This document shows positions 35,011 to 46,082 of a stretch of DNA of 64,000 nucleotides, in pieces. Under the pieces are notes generated by a model. That model was not told where the DNA came from. It saw only the letters and a list, made by a program, of their open reading frames with translations, and made no database searches. Every line of letters begins with the position of its first letter. Position 1 is the stretch's first letter. The translations under genes and the position numbers were made by a program. This stretch comes from Aphrocallistes beatrix (Eukaryota > Porifera > Hexactinellida > Sceptrulophora > Aphrocallistidae), in assembly GCA_963281255.1 (NCBI GenBank), contig OY725492.1, forward strand, positions 868,001 through 932,000. Direction: 5' to 3'.

Positions 35011-35644
35011 CTAAAAGAAATTCCGTGTATTAAAAAGGGCAGACCTTCATAAATAGAAATTGGGGAGTTAAAAATTTCAGTAACTATTTTCCCATTTAAA
35101 TTAACCTCTTTAATTGGGGGGAAAGAAGTGGTAAGAGAGCGGTTTTCTGGGTACAATTTGCAGCTTGTCTCAAGGTCGATTCCTGACTTGACCTAACTTG
35201 AACTAGAAAGTAATTTTTAAATCATCTGTGCTGACAATATTTTGATCCAAATAGTAAGAAAATGAACGAAATAAATGTATCATTGACCTAAGATGGCTAA
35301 GATGACTTGGAATTACTTTATTTATTTATTGATTTAAGTCAGTTTAGCTTAATATCTTGTGATTAGAGTACAAAATCATGAGTGGGAAATGGGGGAGCAG
35401 GTACATTTTCGCTGTCCCTAGCACCTCCATTATGGAGGTTCTACTGTATCTATATTTTATTTTATGTTAAGTGCCCTTAAATATTTCCAGAATATTATTA
35501 TATTTTCACAATTAGGTCATTCATCATTCTTATGTCTGATATTGAAATGTAGTATCCACACATTGTTGGAATAATTCATCAATATACTGTAAACTCAATA
35601 AGGCAATCTCACTACTTGATTTTGCTATTTTGTTGTTCACTCAC

Positions 35645-36031
35645 CGTTTGATAGACTGCAATAATAACAAAGGTGGATATTATTGCAGGGTAAGTCATTC
35701 CAGGTAATTGGCCCAACATGAGCACAGTCTTCATTGCCTACATTATTTGGTGCACCACCAGCCCAGTTCCGATATGAGCTGTTGCTGCCATCACTCCACA
35801 CAAATGTTCCTTCTGTCTCAATGTCATTGAGTCCAATCCAACAAAATCCAGTTGCGCTAGAACTTCTAATGGAAACGACTGCTGCATTTTCATCTGCACT
35901 AGCTATGCTAGCTAGATCTCCTCCCCATGTCTGACAATTAACCCTAGAATTATTCCAATTGATTGAGGAGTGATTGAAGTAACTGAAACACTTGTTTTCA
36001 CTCGTAATTAGATTGCATCCACTGCTAGGAA
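35645..36031 (-). CDS. CTLD exon 1 (first CTLD transcribed)
   Basis: A complete long-form C-type lectin-like domain of about 129 residues: SGCN and KCF (extra N-terminal cysteine pair), NCQTWGGDLASI, FCWIGLND (WIGL core), WSDG, NEDC, WNDLPC and LCYYC at the end. The WND calcium-ligand motif is present, but where sugar-binding CTLDs have EPN or QPD this one has APN, lacking the acidic or amide first residue; classical mannose- or galactose-type binding is therefore doubtful. Phase 1/1; it joins in frame to the signal-peptide exon about 75 nt upstream and to Ig exon 1. Extracellular by inference. Confidence 0.88.
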
Positions 36032-36105
36032 CTAAAATAGAATAAACAAGTTCATATATAGACAATACATATGCTAAAGTATGGTAAAGTGGATCATATG
36101 AATAC

Positions 36106-36166
36106 CTTTAGTGAATGCCGATGTAGTTAGAGAAAATAATAAGAGCACATTCAGTATCAGATCCAT
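36106..36166 (-). CDS. signal-peptide exon of receptor gene 1 (gene start)
   Basis: ATG followed by 20 codons reading MDLILN, a hydrophobic core and a small-residue TTSAF cleavage region, then one base before donor GTATTC. Joining to CTLD exon 1 in phase 1 gives an in-frame Val-Pro junction. The same exon occurs on the plus strand at 57771 with MDLILK and SAFNQ. The 15 bases TATCGGTCATAGAAT lie just before the ATG in both. Confidence 0.85.
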
Positions 36167-36356
36167 CTTTTCATTCTATGACCGATACAGTCTCTAAAAT
36201 AAATACATATTTATACATTACATTAGCAGTAATATACCCTTCCTGGCCGAAAGTATTTGAACGCAATAATTTGCATCATAAATACTAGTACTAAAATGGG
36301 TATATCCACGGAGGATAATTCATTTAAACTACGAGAGCTATGGCATATCTTTAACG

Positions 36357-36612
36357 AATTGATTGAAGGGACTTCCATGCACAGAAAACTTTTTTTTGGC
36401 ATGAGCGAATATTTTAGCTATGGCTCCACTAAGTTCTGACCTCAGACGAAAATGTAGGCACATCATTTCGAGTGATATCGATTAAGACAGACGTATTTAG
36501 AGATGTTATCTACCTTATAATTAATCAATGTGAGCCTAGGCGCCTGAAGGGCGCCACCGGCGGACACAAAGTGTTTGCCAGCCGCGCAGCGCAAGCAAGC
36601 GAAGCGCGCTTG
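36357..36612 (+). mobile_element. Helitron family B, 5'-truncated
   Basis: Last about 250 nt in plus sense, from GATTGAAGGGACTTCC to AAGCGAAGCGCGCTTG before T. It lies about 190 nt upstream of the receptor gene 1 start codon, so it could affect its promoter. Confidence 0.65.
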
Positions 36613-37249
36613 TATATATTATATACTCTTGTAAATAATTAATGAAAGTAATTTGGAAGTGTCGATTACGAATTTAAAATCTTATGTGCAATAGTTGAGT
36701 TTCAATGGATTCGAAAGAAGGCAGGAATAGTTACAAAGTATAGGAGTCTGTGACTATCCAATAACTGCAAATCTAGCAATCAATTAATCAATTTAAGATA
36801 ATAAGCACTTGGTTTAGAATTCAAGGATATTTAGATTCTTGAGTTGATTTGGAAGTGATTAGAAATTTAAGACATCATTATAATTTGGAATAAAATGTTT
36901 GTAGCAAATTATGAAAATTCTCATTCTTGACTTTTTTTATACACATGCGGCAGAATATGCACACTCTAACTCGATCAATGGAATCACTTGTTAGTTGATG
37001 ATTACCAACAACTTCATCAGGCATCTTCTCCTGTCTAATTCTAGAGACTTTAAATTCCTTTTCAACATCTTCTTGTTATGTGCAATTTTGAGTCTGCAGC
37101 TATCAGACTCTTAAAATGTTCACATACGCATTCTCCTTTCTTTAGAGGTTATTAAAGCAAGTTTAACTCAATGTGTCTATAATGTTGAAATAATATTCTC
37201 AACCAAGTGAAGAGTGTCGTATCTTATACAATCATCATTCTTTCATAAA

Positions 37250-37515
37250 AGAATCGACAAGCACAGTTATGACCATCACTCCAAACGAAAACGACATCTG
37301 TTGCAATGCCATTCATATCCATCCAACAATAACGAAATGTAGAAGGGTTAGTAATAGAATCCAAAACAAAGTTTTTAATTCCTGAGTCCATGCTAGCTTT
37401 ATATCTCCCCATGCCTGACAATTAACTCGAGCTTCAAACCAACTAATTCCAGAATTTGGAAAGTAACTGAAATACTTCTCCTCACTTGCAATCAAGTCAC
37501 ATCCACAGCTTGGAG
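37250..37515 (-). pseudogene. broken CTLD exon
   Basis: Begins like a CTLD exon after a TATAG acceptor (PSCGCDLIASEEKYFSYF, VNCQAWGD). It loses the frame after the glycine-rich turn and resumes with YCWMDMNGIATD and FVWSDG in another frame; the C-terminal third (NEDC to YYC) is missing. It stands upstream of the signal-peptide exon, so it is a remnant of a neighbouring copy, not part of gene 1. Confidence 0.75.
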
Positions 37516-40500
37516 CTATAAACAATAAGGAGAAAACATAAAATGATCTCCGTTTCACTATTCACAAACAGTATTTACTATCCAGGTGTCCTATAAAGTC
37601 CCATGATGCTAAGTGAGTAGTGGACACAGAAACTTATTGCATTGAGCAATAACTGTGCTCGACTATGTCTACTTGGCAGCGCGGGACATTGTGGGATGTC
37701 TGGATTATATTAATGCTCGGAGTGGAAGCGAATGGGATATTTTTTGCATTTTAAAATGAACTTAAGTAGATGTGCTAATAAAATAGAATTCATTGGAGAA
37801 AAAGTAATATTAAATTAACCTGTATCGAATAGTAATCGAAATATAGCAACTGCGTTCCACCAGGAATACTGATTGCAATGGTGACAACAATGGCAATATA
37901 CGCACAGCGACTGGATAAATATTGTTGTGGGTGGTGGAGCTGAAAAATGTTTCCAACTAACAGTGGCATATAATTAATATTGGGGAAAAACATTCGTGGA
38001 TTTTATGATCATGGGCTAGTTTGAACTGAAAATGTTGGTCAGAGCAGCTTTTAACTAGTCACTTAGGATGTATGCCTTTGTTTGTTTGTTTGCCTCGGTT
38101 GCATTGCGTCACAATGCAGCGCATTCTGGGCATTTTAGACACTGTTAGTCGTAGTGCAGATAACTTCAGCTATTTACGATTGAGTATTCTATTTATAATT
38201 CATTCTTCCATTTCTTGAGATCATTACGTAAACATTATTGAAACTCGAATCATGCAATCTAATTGTGTGGTCTAAAAATGCTATCCTCGAAGCAGTCGAA
38301 TTGCATCATAACATTAATGCTACTGTGCCTATAACTAAAGTACACAACATACAGTTTGTTTCAGAACTTACCAAAGATTGGACCAAGAAATCAGTCAAAA
38401 AATAGTAGAACGATTAAACATAAGTGGTTCTCTATACTGACTGAATTTCGTGCTGATAAGGTACAAAATAAGGAAATATTAAACAAATCCCGTTGTGACG
38501 TTATAATCTCATATTTTGCTAAAATAAACGAATAGAACGTTGCAGCGTGTAAAATTACCTTTGTGTATACAAATTTTCCGCTTTCTACGGTGTATGGTCT
38601 TATCTAATATACAAACAAACATACAACAATTGTATTTTAATATTGTATAGATATCTGAATATACGATTATAAAAGTGATGGGATTTAACAAATATTCATA
38701 GTGCACACTACAGCATAAAAATATCTTACATGCGATTATTTGATGAAAAATTGGACTGTTAGATTTCGCAGGAGCACGCGTACGGACATGCAAACCTACG
38801 GACGGAGGTGGAGCGCCGTCCATTCCATAAGTGCATCTCTCAAAAGTGGAGCTGCACTAAAAACTACCAATATACTAACTAATCAAATAAAATTAATAGT
38901 ATATAGGGCAATTAAAACGATGAATAATGGCGTTACTAGATGGTTTACAATAAAACTAATAATAAAACTAATAATATATTATATTATTAGTTCGTCCCGG
39001 AGTGCCCGCGATACCGATTCCTGGGCTGGAAATCCTAATTTGAGGCTATGCTACTAGCTTTCTGGCTCGCAGAATACATTGGTCTAGAAGAAAGTGTCAA
39101 TACACTATAAAATGCAAAGTTGTTTAGATGTTAACGTACACATTTTTCATTAAATCTGATTTCTCTGTTTTGGTTTATGTAGTAGAGTTGCATATGGTGG
39201 AACATAAATAAACATAAATTCTTGCTTAGGATCTTTCCGACCAAACATGCTTCTCAGAATAGACACTGGCAGAGATTACAGACTAGAAAATTTTCTTCAA
39301 TTTTGGTAATTTCCACCGCCAAAAAAACACGTTCTCCATTCTCTGTAGCTCCCACCTTCTCACTTCAAAAATATCCACTATTCTGTCTGAAGTTCTTCCG
39401 CATGCATTGTGTTCCGAATTAGAGACTTTTTGAAATATACTATAAATAGTTAGGCAATAAAATAATAAATTACGAAATATTTGGTGTGAGTCTTACCTCT
39501 GAGAAATATTAATGAAAATTTTGTTTAAAAACTTAGATCTCAATCTAAGGGTACGAAATCATCATTTTAGATATTTTAATTTAAGATGTTTCAATAGTGA
39601 GGTGGCAATATGCTCAAGCTTCTCAACTCGCACGATCTCGTCGTGTGTCTCACGATTTTCGCTGTTTAATTAATGAGACCATTACTCACTATTATCTCAC
39701 GATTGGAACCACGGTTCGAATACTATTTTACCATATCTCCTGATTTGCTACATGTCATCACACGATTAGTTAGATTAAAGTTAATTTTAGTAATATAATC
39801 TTTAAAAATTTTTGATTCATGACCGATACGGATGCCCAGTCAGAGGGGCTAAACGTGTCCGTTTACAATGGCAGCCACCATTATCTCTCTTGATATTCTA
39901 CCATACCCCACCAAAGCAAATTTAGAATGCACGTTTTAAGAATAAAACTTGTTCTTGAGTAAATTTTATATCTTTGATCAGCACAAAACAGTGAAAATTG
40001 ACTAAAAGTGGTAGAGAACTTAAGTGGGCTGGTAAGAGATCTATGAAACACTAATATAATTATGTTGTTTTTTGTTGCAAACGAGCGGAGTGAGTCAACT
40101 AAATTTTTTAGACATTTAATTAAATATACAAAAGCGCGTTCAGGGTATGAGCAAATGTCAAGGGTAATTAGATAATTATGCGTCTAGGGAATTGACTGTG
40201 CTAAGTTGGAAAGCTAGCAGTTCTCTTCGATCACAATTAATTTAAAGCCTATACTCTAGTAACCACAAATATTATTTCGAATAATTCTTGGTTCTAGTAC
40301 TTAGTTTTAGTCCTTTTCTGGTCATCCGTTTCGTAGACTAGTGTAACTGTCCATTTTCCGTGTTTTAGTGAAGCCCTCATGAGTACCATTACAGGTTTAG
40401 TAAATCTGTAACAACTCTAACCTCCAAAGTAAAACTCCTTTTTCTCTATTTAGTGCGATCCAAATCCAGTTGAGCTAGCGAGGCGCATGAATTGCTGTAA

Positions 40501-41346
40501 CTGCAGCGAAGAACCAAAATCAGAATTATTTATTATTCTTTAGTTTCAACTTTGTTATTTTCAATCTAGGATTTTGAGTTTACATTGACATTAGAATATA
40601 ATGGATTTGAGCTCAAATACGGAATAAGTTTCGGTTTCGGTTTCAGATCACGATACAGGTTGGGGTCGGGTCGTGTCTGCGAAAAGGGACCCGAGTCTAG
40701 GATATGCGTACGTATTCACTAATGACTAATCACTATTCTTGCACATACCTAATTTACGGAATGGAACGGAACCATTCCGGGAAATCTGAGTACTTAATTT
40801 ACGGAACTTGACGCGGAACGGTTCCAGAATTTTAAATGCCTATTTTCGGAAGATCCCATTCCCGATATTATAAACAAGCTCGCTTCGCTTGCTTGCGCTG
40901 CGCGACTGGCGAACACTGTGTCCGCCGGAGGCGCCCTTTGGGCACCTTGGCTCACATTCCATTACGTTATGATCAATTCAGTTCCGTATATTAGGTATGT
41001 CCCTATTCTTTCCACTCATAATTCTACCTCATTCCAAGACTAAACAATGCAATTTTTGGTAGTTTTACCAGCAGTGCATATCCTTGATTAATATATGGGA
41101 AGAGACGGGTCAACTTATTACGTGCGAGACCGTTAATTCCTGGGACGACGATGCCATCCCGGAAGTTAGGTGCCGTAATAGATCTTTCGGGGCTGTACCA
41201 TTCCCGCCCCAAGAATTATTCAACTATAAACTGGGTGTAGCATTCTACTAAAGAAAATTGATTCTAACATTGATGTGACTTCTCTCATAAAAAGTTATCA
41301 AAAGGAGAAGTTAAAGAGCTGCTTAAGATAATCAGAATATTTCAGG
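37516..41346. other. intergenic region
   Basis: No gene recognised in about 3.8 kb. Contents: a CAGCTCCACC-type dispersed repeat (37840-37990, also near 11.5, 23.0 and 52.3 kb), a repeat shared with 18270-18470 (38570-38880), a repeat related to 25981-26220 (40220-40380), and a MITE carrying a Helitron end (40745-41005). Short open frames look like chance. Confidence 0.5.
40745..41005. mobile_element. ATTCCGT-type MITE carrying a solo Helitron end
   Basis: Ends ACATACCTAATTTACGGAA and complement TTCCGTATATTAGGTATGT. A GC-rich Helitron head (40875-40966, ending GGCTCACATT) is inserted inside. Relatives of the MITE are at 42995-43045 and 43928-44116. Confidence 0.6.
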
Positions 41347-41414
41347 AAGGAATTCATTTATCGTTTGACTTCTAGAACTATATTTCTAGAAGTCAACCGA
41401 TAAATGAATTCCTT
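41347..41414. repeat. 31-bp inverted repeat just upstream of the WDFY gene
   Basis: Arms 41347-41377 and 41384-41414 are complementary over 31 bases with a single mismatch, around a 6-base loop. It starts AAGGAATTCATTTATCG. The right arm ends 50 nt before the ATG at 41465, so it lies in the 5' UTR or promoter. Confidence 0.9.
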
Positions 41415-41464
41415 TGGATACGATATTTTATTTTCATTCAAATTTGCCTAGAATATTTTATCGC

Positions 41465-42649
41465 ATGGCACAGAGGGGTCCTCTCCTCCTCCACAAGCTG
41501 GAAGGTCACACGTCTGAGATTCTGTCCGCCCTCCTCATCCCTCACGAGGAGGGAATCATCACAGCGGGAGCTGACAACACAGTTCGAGTTTGGTTGAAGC
41601 GAGACAACAACCATTTCTGGCCTAGCATCTGCCACTCTGCCACTTCCTCCTGCACGGCTCTGGCCTACCAACACGATCAGAAACGGCTGTTCGTCGGTCT
41701 GGCCAATGGGGTGATCGTCCTCTTCCAGCTGACAGAGGATCTGAACAGAATGGAGCGGAAAATGATGATAGCGGCGCATCAAGGGAGAGTTACTGACGTT
41801 ACGTTCTGTGCGTTGAATGAATGGGTGATGAGCGTATCGCGTGACAAGTCCTTCCAATGGCACTGCAGTCAGACGGGCAGAAGGCTGGGAACGCTACACG
41901 TGGAGGCTTGGTGCACCAAGCTAGTCTACGACCACGAGTCACAGCTGACATTTGTAGCCGATTTCTCTGGGAAGATCTACGTCCTCAAGTTAGAAACAGG
42001 CGGGAAACTGTCTGAGGTGAGTACACTGAATGCACATTCTGGAAGTGTGCAGGCGCTCGCTTGGGACTTTGAGCGCAAGAGACTGATATCCGGCGGGTTT
42101 GACCAGACTATCATCATCTGGGACATCGGGGGAGGCAAGGGACAGACGTTTGAGTTGAATGGACATTTTACTAAGATCACTTCTCTCTACTATTCTCACA
42201 TATCGCGTAAATTGATCTCAACCTGTGAGGAGAAACAGATCGGGATCTGGGACCTCTCTGAGGATAGAATGCAGACGTTGAAATGGGAGGAGAATTCGAA
42301 CTGTCAGTTGTGTGGAAAACCGTTTATCTTCAATCTGAAGGAGATGTTCTCTCGGAAAGAGTTGGGCAAGCGACAGCATCACTGCCGTAAATGTGGGAAG
42401 GCGATATGTGACATATGTTCCCCTCACTCCTCCCCACTCCCAGACTTTGGATATGAGAGACCGGTGCGTGTGTGTAACGATTGCATGCGTGACATAACCC
42501 AGCAAGGAAACCTGAAGCCTCAAGCTGCCTTTGTCGACATAGGCGTTCCTCTGAGTAACATTGATGTTGACATGCATACAGGAGTGATGATGGGCATTTC
42601 AGGGGATCGAGTTGCGCGTGTTTGGGATGTGAGAGTATTTATATTGTAG
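41465..42649 (+). CDS. WDFY2: WD40-FYVE protein, WDFY1/WDFY2 family
   Basis: 394 residues, close to the about 400 of vertebrate WDFY1/2. The first six WD40 blades (around residues 10-275) include VRVWLKRD, FQWHCS and IIWDIGGGKG. A FYVE zinc finger at about 279-342 has its CxxC pairs and the RQHHCRKCGK and RVC motifs that contact phosphatidylinositol 3-phosphate. A final blade (ARVWDV) closes the propeller. The family sits on early endosomes. ATG 41465 gives MAQRGPLLL, aligning with the family start; in-frame sequence upstream has no ATG. No intron is present, while vertebrate genes have many. The coding sequence is visibly richer in G+C than its surroundings. WDFY1 and WDFY2 cannot be told apart here. 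Confidence 0.93.
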   Translation: MAQRGPLLLHKLEGHTSEILSALLIPHEEGIITAGADNTVRVWLKRDNNHFWPSICHSATSSCTALAYQHDQKRLFVGLANGVIVLFQLTEDLNRMERKMMIAAHQGRVTDVTFCALNEWVMSVSRDKSFQWHCSQTGRRLGTLHVEAWCTKLVYDHESQLTFVADFSGKIYVLKLETGGKLSEVSTLNAHSGSVQALAWDFERKRLISGGFDQTIIIWDIGGGKGQTFELNGHFTKITSLYYSHISRKLISTCEEKQIGIWDLSEDRMQTLKWEENSNCQLCGKPFIFNLKEMFSRKELGKRQHHCRKCGKAICDICSPHSSPLPDFGYERPVRVCNDCMRDITQQGNLKPQAAFVDIGVPLSNIDVDMHTGVMMGISGDRVARVWDVRVFIL

Positions 42650-43628
42650 ATGCCAGTCTACTTATTTCTATTTACTTTACTTGTCTACAATGAATGACAT
42701 ATTCTATCAATGATTTATTTCTTGCATTGAATTGTAACTTTATCTGTCTGCATATTTGGCACTTAGAATACTTGTTCACGAATATTTATTTTTTCGTTCT
42801 GAAAATATGATTGATTTGATATCGTGATAGGTCAGATATGTACGTAGGTTTAATATTTTTGGATTTTATTTATCCTTCCAGGTTCTAGTTTGAAAACCGT
42901 TGGATTTCAGATCATCCTCTCTAATGATGACGTGGTCATATGTTGTTTTTCAAATCTATTTTTGGTTGTAAACTAACATCTGAAATATCCTAGTTATTGG
43001 ACATGCCTAATTTACGGAGTGTTCCGTAAATTAGGTATGCCCTCTTAATTCCGTATTTGTTCTTAACCAGAGTTTGAGACATAATTACATTTTTGTCCGT
43101 TAATATTCCGGGGCTATATAACCCCTGTCCCACGGTTTACTATTTTCTAGCTGAATGATTTGTGACGAAATAACCTGTCGCTCCTTTGATAGTTTACTAA
43201 AAAGCAATCACATTTCCCTAAAGTAAATTATCTCCTTCATTATGACCCGTATTAGTAGTAAAATCAGAAATAATAGAATTTCAAGTTTGCATTGACAGTA
43301 CTATCATTAAGTTTTTAATCTGCGGGGACACTTGCTTCGGGGTGAACTGTCCAGAGGTCAGTTTCTTCATAGTAGCACCTACAAATCATTGCAGTTTGTA
43401 AGGAAGCAAGGATTGATATTCACATGTTATATTATAACACCTTTACATCCATGGTTTATTACTAGAATTACTAAAATTGCAGTGCCGATAGGCATTGGTA
43501 ATAAACTAATAATGATATAATGTAATTAGAAGATAGACACAAGTATGGGTAATACTAATAGAAAAATATTATTGACCACATATAGACTTGGTAAATATAA
43601 ATGCATAATTTATTGGGATAAAACTTTA
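42650..43628. other. intergenic region, WDFY to 5S
   Basis: No coding sequence seen. It contains a small palindromic ATTCCGT-type MITE (about 42995-43045). No canonical polyadenylation signal directly after the WDFY stop was recognised. Confidence 0.5.
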
Positions 43629-43745
43629 GCTACGGCCATACCATGTTGGCAACACCAGTTCTCGTCCGATCACTGAAGTTAAGCAACATTGGGCCAGGAT
43701 AGTACCACGATCGGAGACGGCGCGGGAACACCTGGTGCAGTAGCT
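43629..43745 (+). rRNA. 5S ribosomal RNA
   Basis: About 117 nt starting GCTACGGCCATACCA and ending GTAGC, so helix I closes. The internal control region is recognisable: box A-type GAAGTTAAGCAAC and GGGCC, then CGGAGACGGCGCGGGAACACC-like box C (split here: GGAGAC, GGGAACACC). T-runs follow at once, a polymerase III terminator. Single copy in the window, between WDFY and Rho genes, same strand. The T-run argues against a 5S-derived SINE. Confidence 0.9.
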
Positions 43746-43927
43746 TTTTGTTCGTTTTTTTTTAATCCGAGATGTAATGGAATTTGCTTATTATCAATAT
43801 TGCTCTATTAGCAACCAATCTTCAGGTCCCATGTGAAGATTTTGTGCTAATTATGTTCCCTTATTAGCAATTTCACGTATTAGCAACCATTTTATGAGCA
43901 AAACTCGAGTTGAAATAAGCGAATTCC

Positions 43928-44116
43928 AGGACATAGCTAATTTACTGAATGGAACGGAACTGAACCATTCCGGGAAATCTGAGTACCTAATTTACGGAAT
44001 ATTCCGTAAAATAGGCATTTTAATTTCTGGAACCGTTCCGTCAAATTCCGTAATTTAGGTACTCAGATTTCTCGGAATGATTTCGTTCCATTCCGTAAAT
44101 TAGGTAGATTCCCCTG
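43928..44116. mobile_element. palindromic ATTCCGT-type MITE
   Basis: Nearly the whole element folds back: CTAATTTACGGAA and GGAACGGAAC recur inverted. Related to 40745-41005. Confidence 0.65.
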
Positions 44117-44722
44117 TATTTTATTCCACTGTATTTTATTTATTTATTTCAACAATTCACTGTGCATAATGTTCTGCTTATGTGCGAGTCATGGGCGTTG
44201 GCTCTGGTTGGTAGTTACATGACCCCATACTCATAATTGTCATGAACCATTATCTTCTTTTGATCATTGTCCAAAATATCCTGACTAATCCTGAGTCAGC
44301 CCAAAGACCTTATCACCCCCACTCCAAATCTCCGGAATTTTCTCTTCAAAAATTTTCACCAATTTCAGCTGTTCGTAGAAGCATTTCTATAATTTTGATT
44401 ACGTATATGGTTCATAAACATTCTAAAGTTTCTTCTCAATATTTTAACTGTTGTTCAAGTGCACACTAACTAAAATTAATTAAATAATTATTGTCATCTT
44501 AGCTATTTAAATAATGACTAGAGTGTAAAGAAGAGCACGCTCTCTTTTCTAAGAGCAGCGCGCTTACTTCAAAATTTAGATTGGAGGCTGGAGCGTGCTC
44601 CAATTATAGTCAAAGATCCTGAACTTCTTCCCAATTTCTTTTGCTTGATTTACATATTTACATATTTAGAGAGGTTTATATATTTTAGTTCACAAGATAT
44701 TCTATAGCCTTTATATTCCCAA
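44117..44722 (+). promoter_or_regulatory. upstream region of the Rho gene
   Basis: No gene. A short region at 44530-44610 has repeated AGAGCACGCTC and GGAGCGTGCTCC motifs, a local inverted pair that could be regulatory. This is inference only. Confidence 0.3.
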
Positions 44723-45304
44723 ATGTCTACTATTCGTAAAAAGCTCGTAATTGTTGGTGATGGAGCTTGTGGCAAGACTTGTTTACTTATTGTTTTTTCT
44801 AAAGATCAATTCCCTGAGATTTATGTTCCTACTGTATTTGAAAGTTACGTTGCTGATATTGAAATAGACGATCGTGTTGTTGAGTTAGCACTATGGGATA
44901 CCGCAGGGCAAGAAGAATATGATCGATTACGCCCATTATCTTATCCAGATACAGATGTTGTCCTTATGTGCTATTCTATTGATAATCCAGATTCTTTAGA
45001 AAATATTGAAGAAAAATGGGTACCAGAAGTTAGGCATTTTTGCCCAACTGTACCCATCATTCTTATCGGCAATAAGAAGGATCTTCGAAACAATCAGGAA
45101 ATAATACGTGATTTGGCAGTTCAGAAGATGTCTCCAGTTACTAATGAAAATGGAAACCTTGTGGCATCTCGTATTGGCGCTCATGACTTCCTAGAGTGTT
45201 CAGCTAAAACAAAGGAGGGGGTTAAGGAGGTTTTCGAGAGTGCAACTCGCGCTGCTTTGAAATCTCGAAAACCACCCAGAAAAAAGAGATGTATGATCCT
45301 GTAA
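44723..45304 (+). CDS. RHOA: RhoA-like small GTPase
   Basis: 193 residues, the same length as human RhoA. P-loop GDGACGKT (12-19), switch I with Tyr34 and Thr37, DTAGQE with Gln63, NKKD and ECSAK are all present, as is the Rho-specific insert helix (about 123-137, divergent). The basic tail and C-terminal CMIL predict geranylgeranylation and membrane attachment. It cycles between GTP and GDP to control actin and contractility. Residue 41 is Ser, where RhoA proteins have Asn. No intron; the stop is followed by AATAAA at 45345-45350. It could be a retrocopy, but the frame is fully conserved. Confidence 0.95.
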   Translation: MSTIRKKLVIVGDGACGKTCLLIVFSKDQFPEIYVPTVFESYVADIEIDDRVVELALWDTAGQEEYDRLRPLSYPDTDVVLMCYSIDNPDSLENIEEKWVPEVRHFCPTVPIILIGNKKDLRNNQEIIRDLAVQKMSPVTNENGNLVASRIGAHDFLECSAKTKEGVKEVFESATRAALKSRKPPRKKRCMIL

Positions 45305-45344
45305 TAAACTGTTATGAATACTTTTTAATTCTGTTTCCATTCTC

Positions 45345-45350
45345 AATAAA
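45345..45350 (+). terminator. polyadenylation signal of the Rho gene
   Basis: AATAAA about 40 nt after the stop codon, followed by an AT-rich region. Confidence 0.6.
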
Positions 45351-45578
45351 CATTTTCTTCAATAACATTGATTGAGTTGTGTATATTAGTATTGTGACTT
45401 TGGAATTTGGTTCATTATTTGAATGAATGTTGTTTTATTGTAGAGCTTTTGTAATAAATTCTTTGAAATTTTTATTTTATTAGAAATTTACTTTACTAAT
45501 TATTTTCTTCGCTCACTCAATTTTTCCATTACCTAGCTTTGTTCCCACGCCATAGGCAGACACAATCCACATGATGTA

Positions 45579-45727
45579 CAGGGCCGGCGGAACTGGTCCG
45601 GCTGGTACGGCTTTAGCCGGACCAATTTTATGCCATTATGGCTTATTTTCATTATGAAAAATTTGCTTTGGGCCGGAACAACTTCCGCTTTGGCCGGACC
45701 AATAAAAAGTTGCTTCCGCCGGGCCTG
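45579..45727. mobile_element. GC-rich TIR MITE
   Basis: Ends CAGGGCCGGCGGAA and TTCCGCCGGGCCTG. Internal GGCCGGACCAAT repeats. No clear target duplication. Just upstream of ODAD3. Confidence 0.65.
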
Positions 45728-46082
45728 GATAATCGCTTTTTGTTAGTTGTGATGGGCTAATTTTGAACATTTGCATCAATAGATGCACTGCGTTCCTTAC
45801 ATCTTATACAGCATAAACAATAGCTACCTAATATTCAGTATAATTAAAGGGGTTTCGTGTTAAAATTTGAATACGACCGACTCCGCTCTATCGAGACAAC
45901 TGCTTAATGTGAAATCATTTGCCAAAATCTAATTATTACACCTCAATTCATTAATCTGTGCCACTCTTTTTGCAGAAACAATAATTGAATTGCAAAAATC
46001 TTTATTCTTGAGGAATGAAAAGGAGTTATATAAATTAATTAATGGCTACGTGGAATACCTTTGTTAGCCTATCCTAGCTGAG

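Noticed and set aside
41414..41464. Upstream extension of the WDFY protein by 17 residues
   Set aside because: It would start at TTG inside the inverted repeat; the family alignment starts at ATG 41465.
41438..42577. Minus-strand frames opposite WDFY
   Set aside because: Shadows of a GC-rich coding sequence; no homology recognised.
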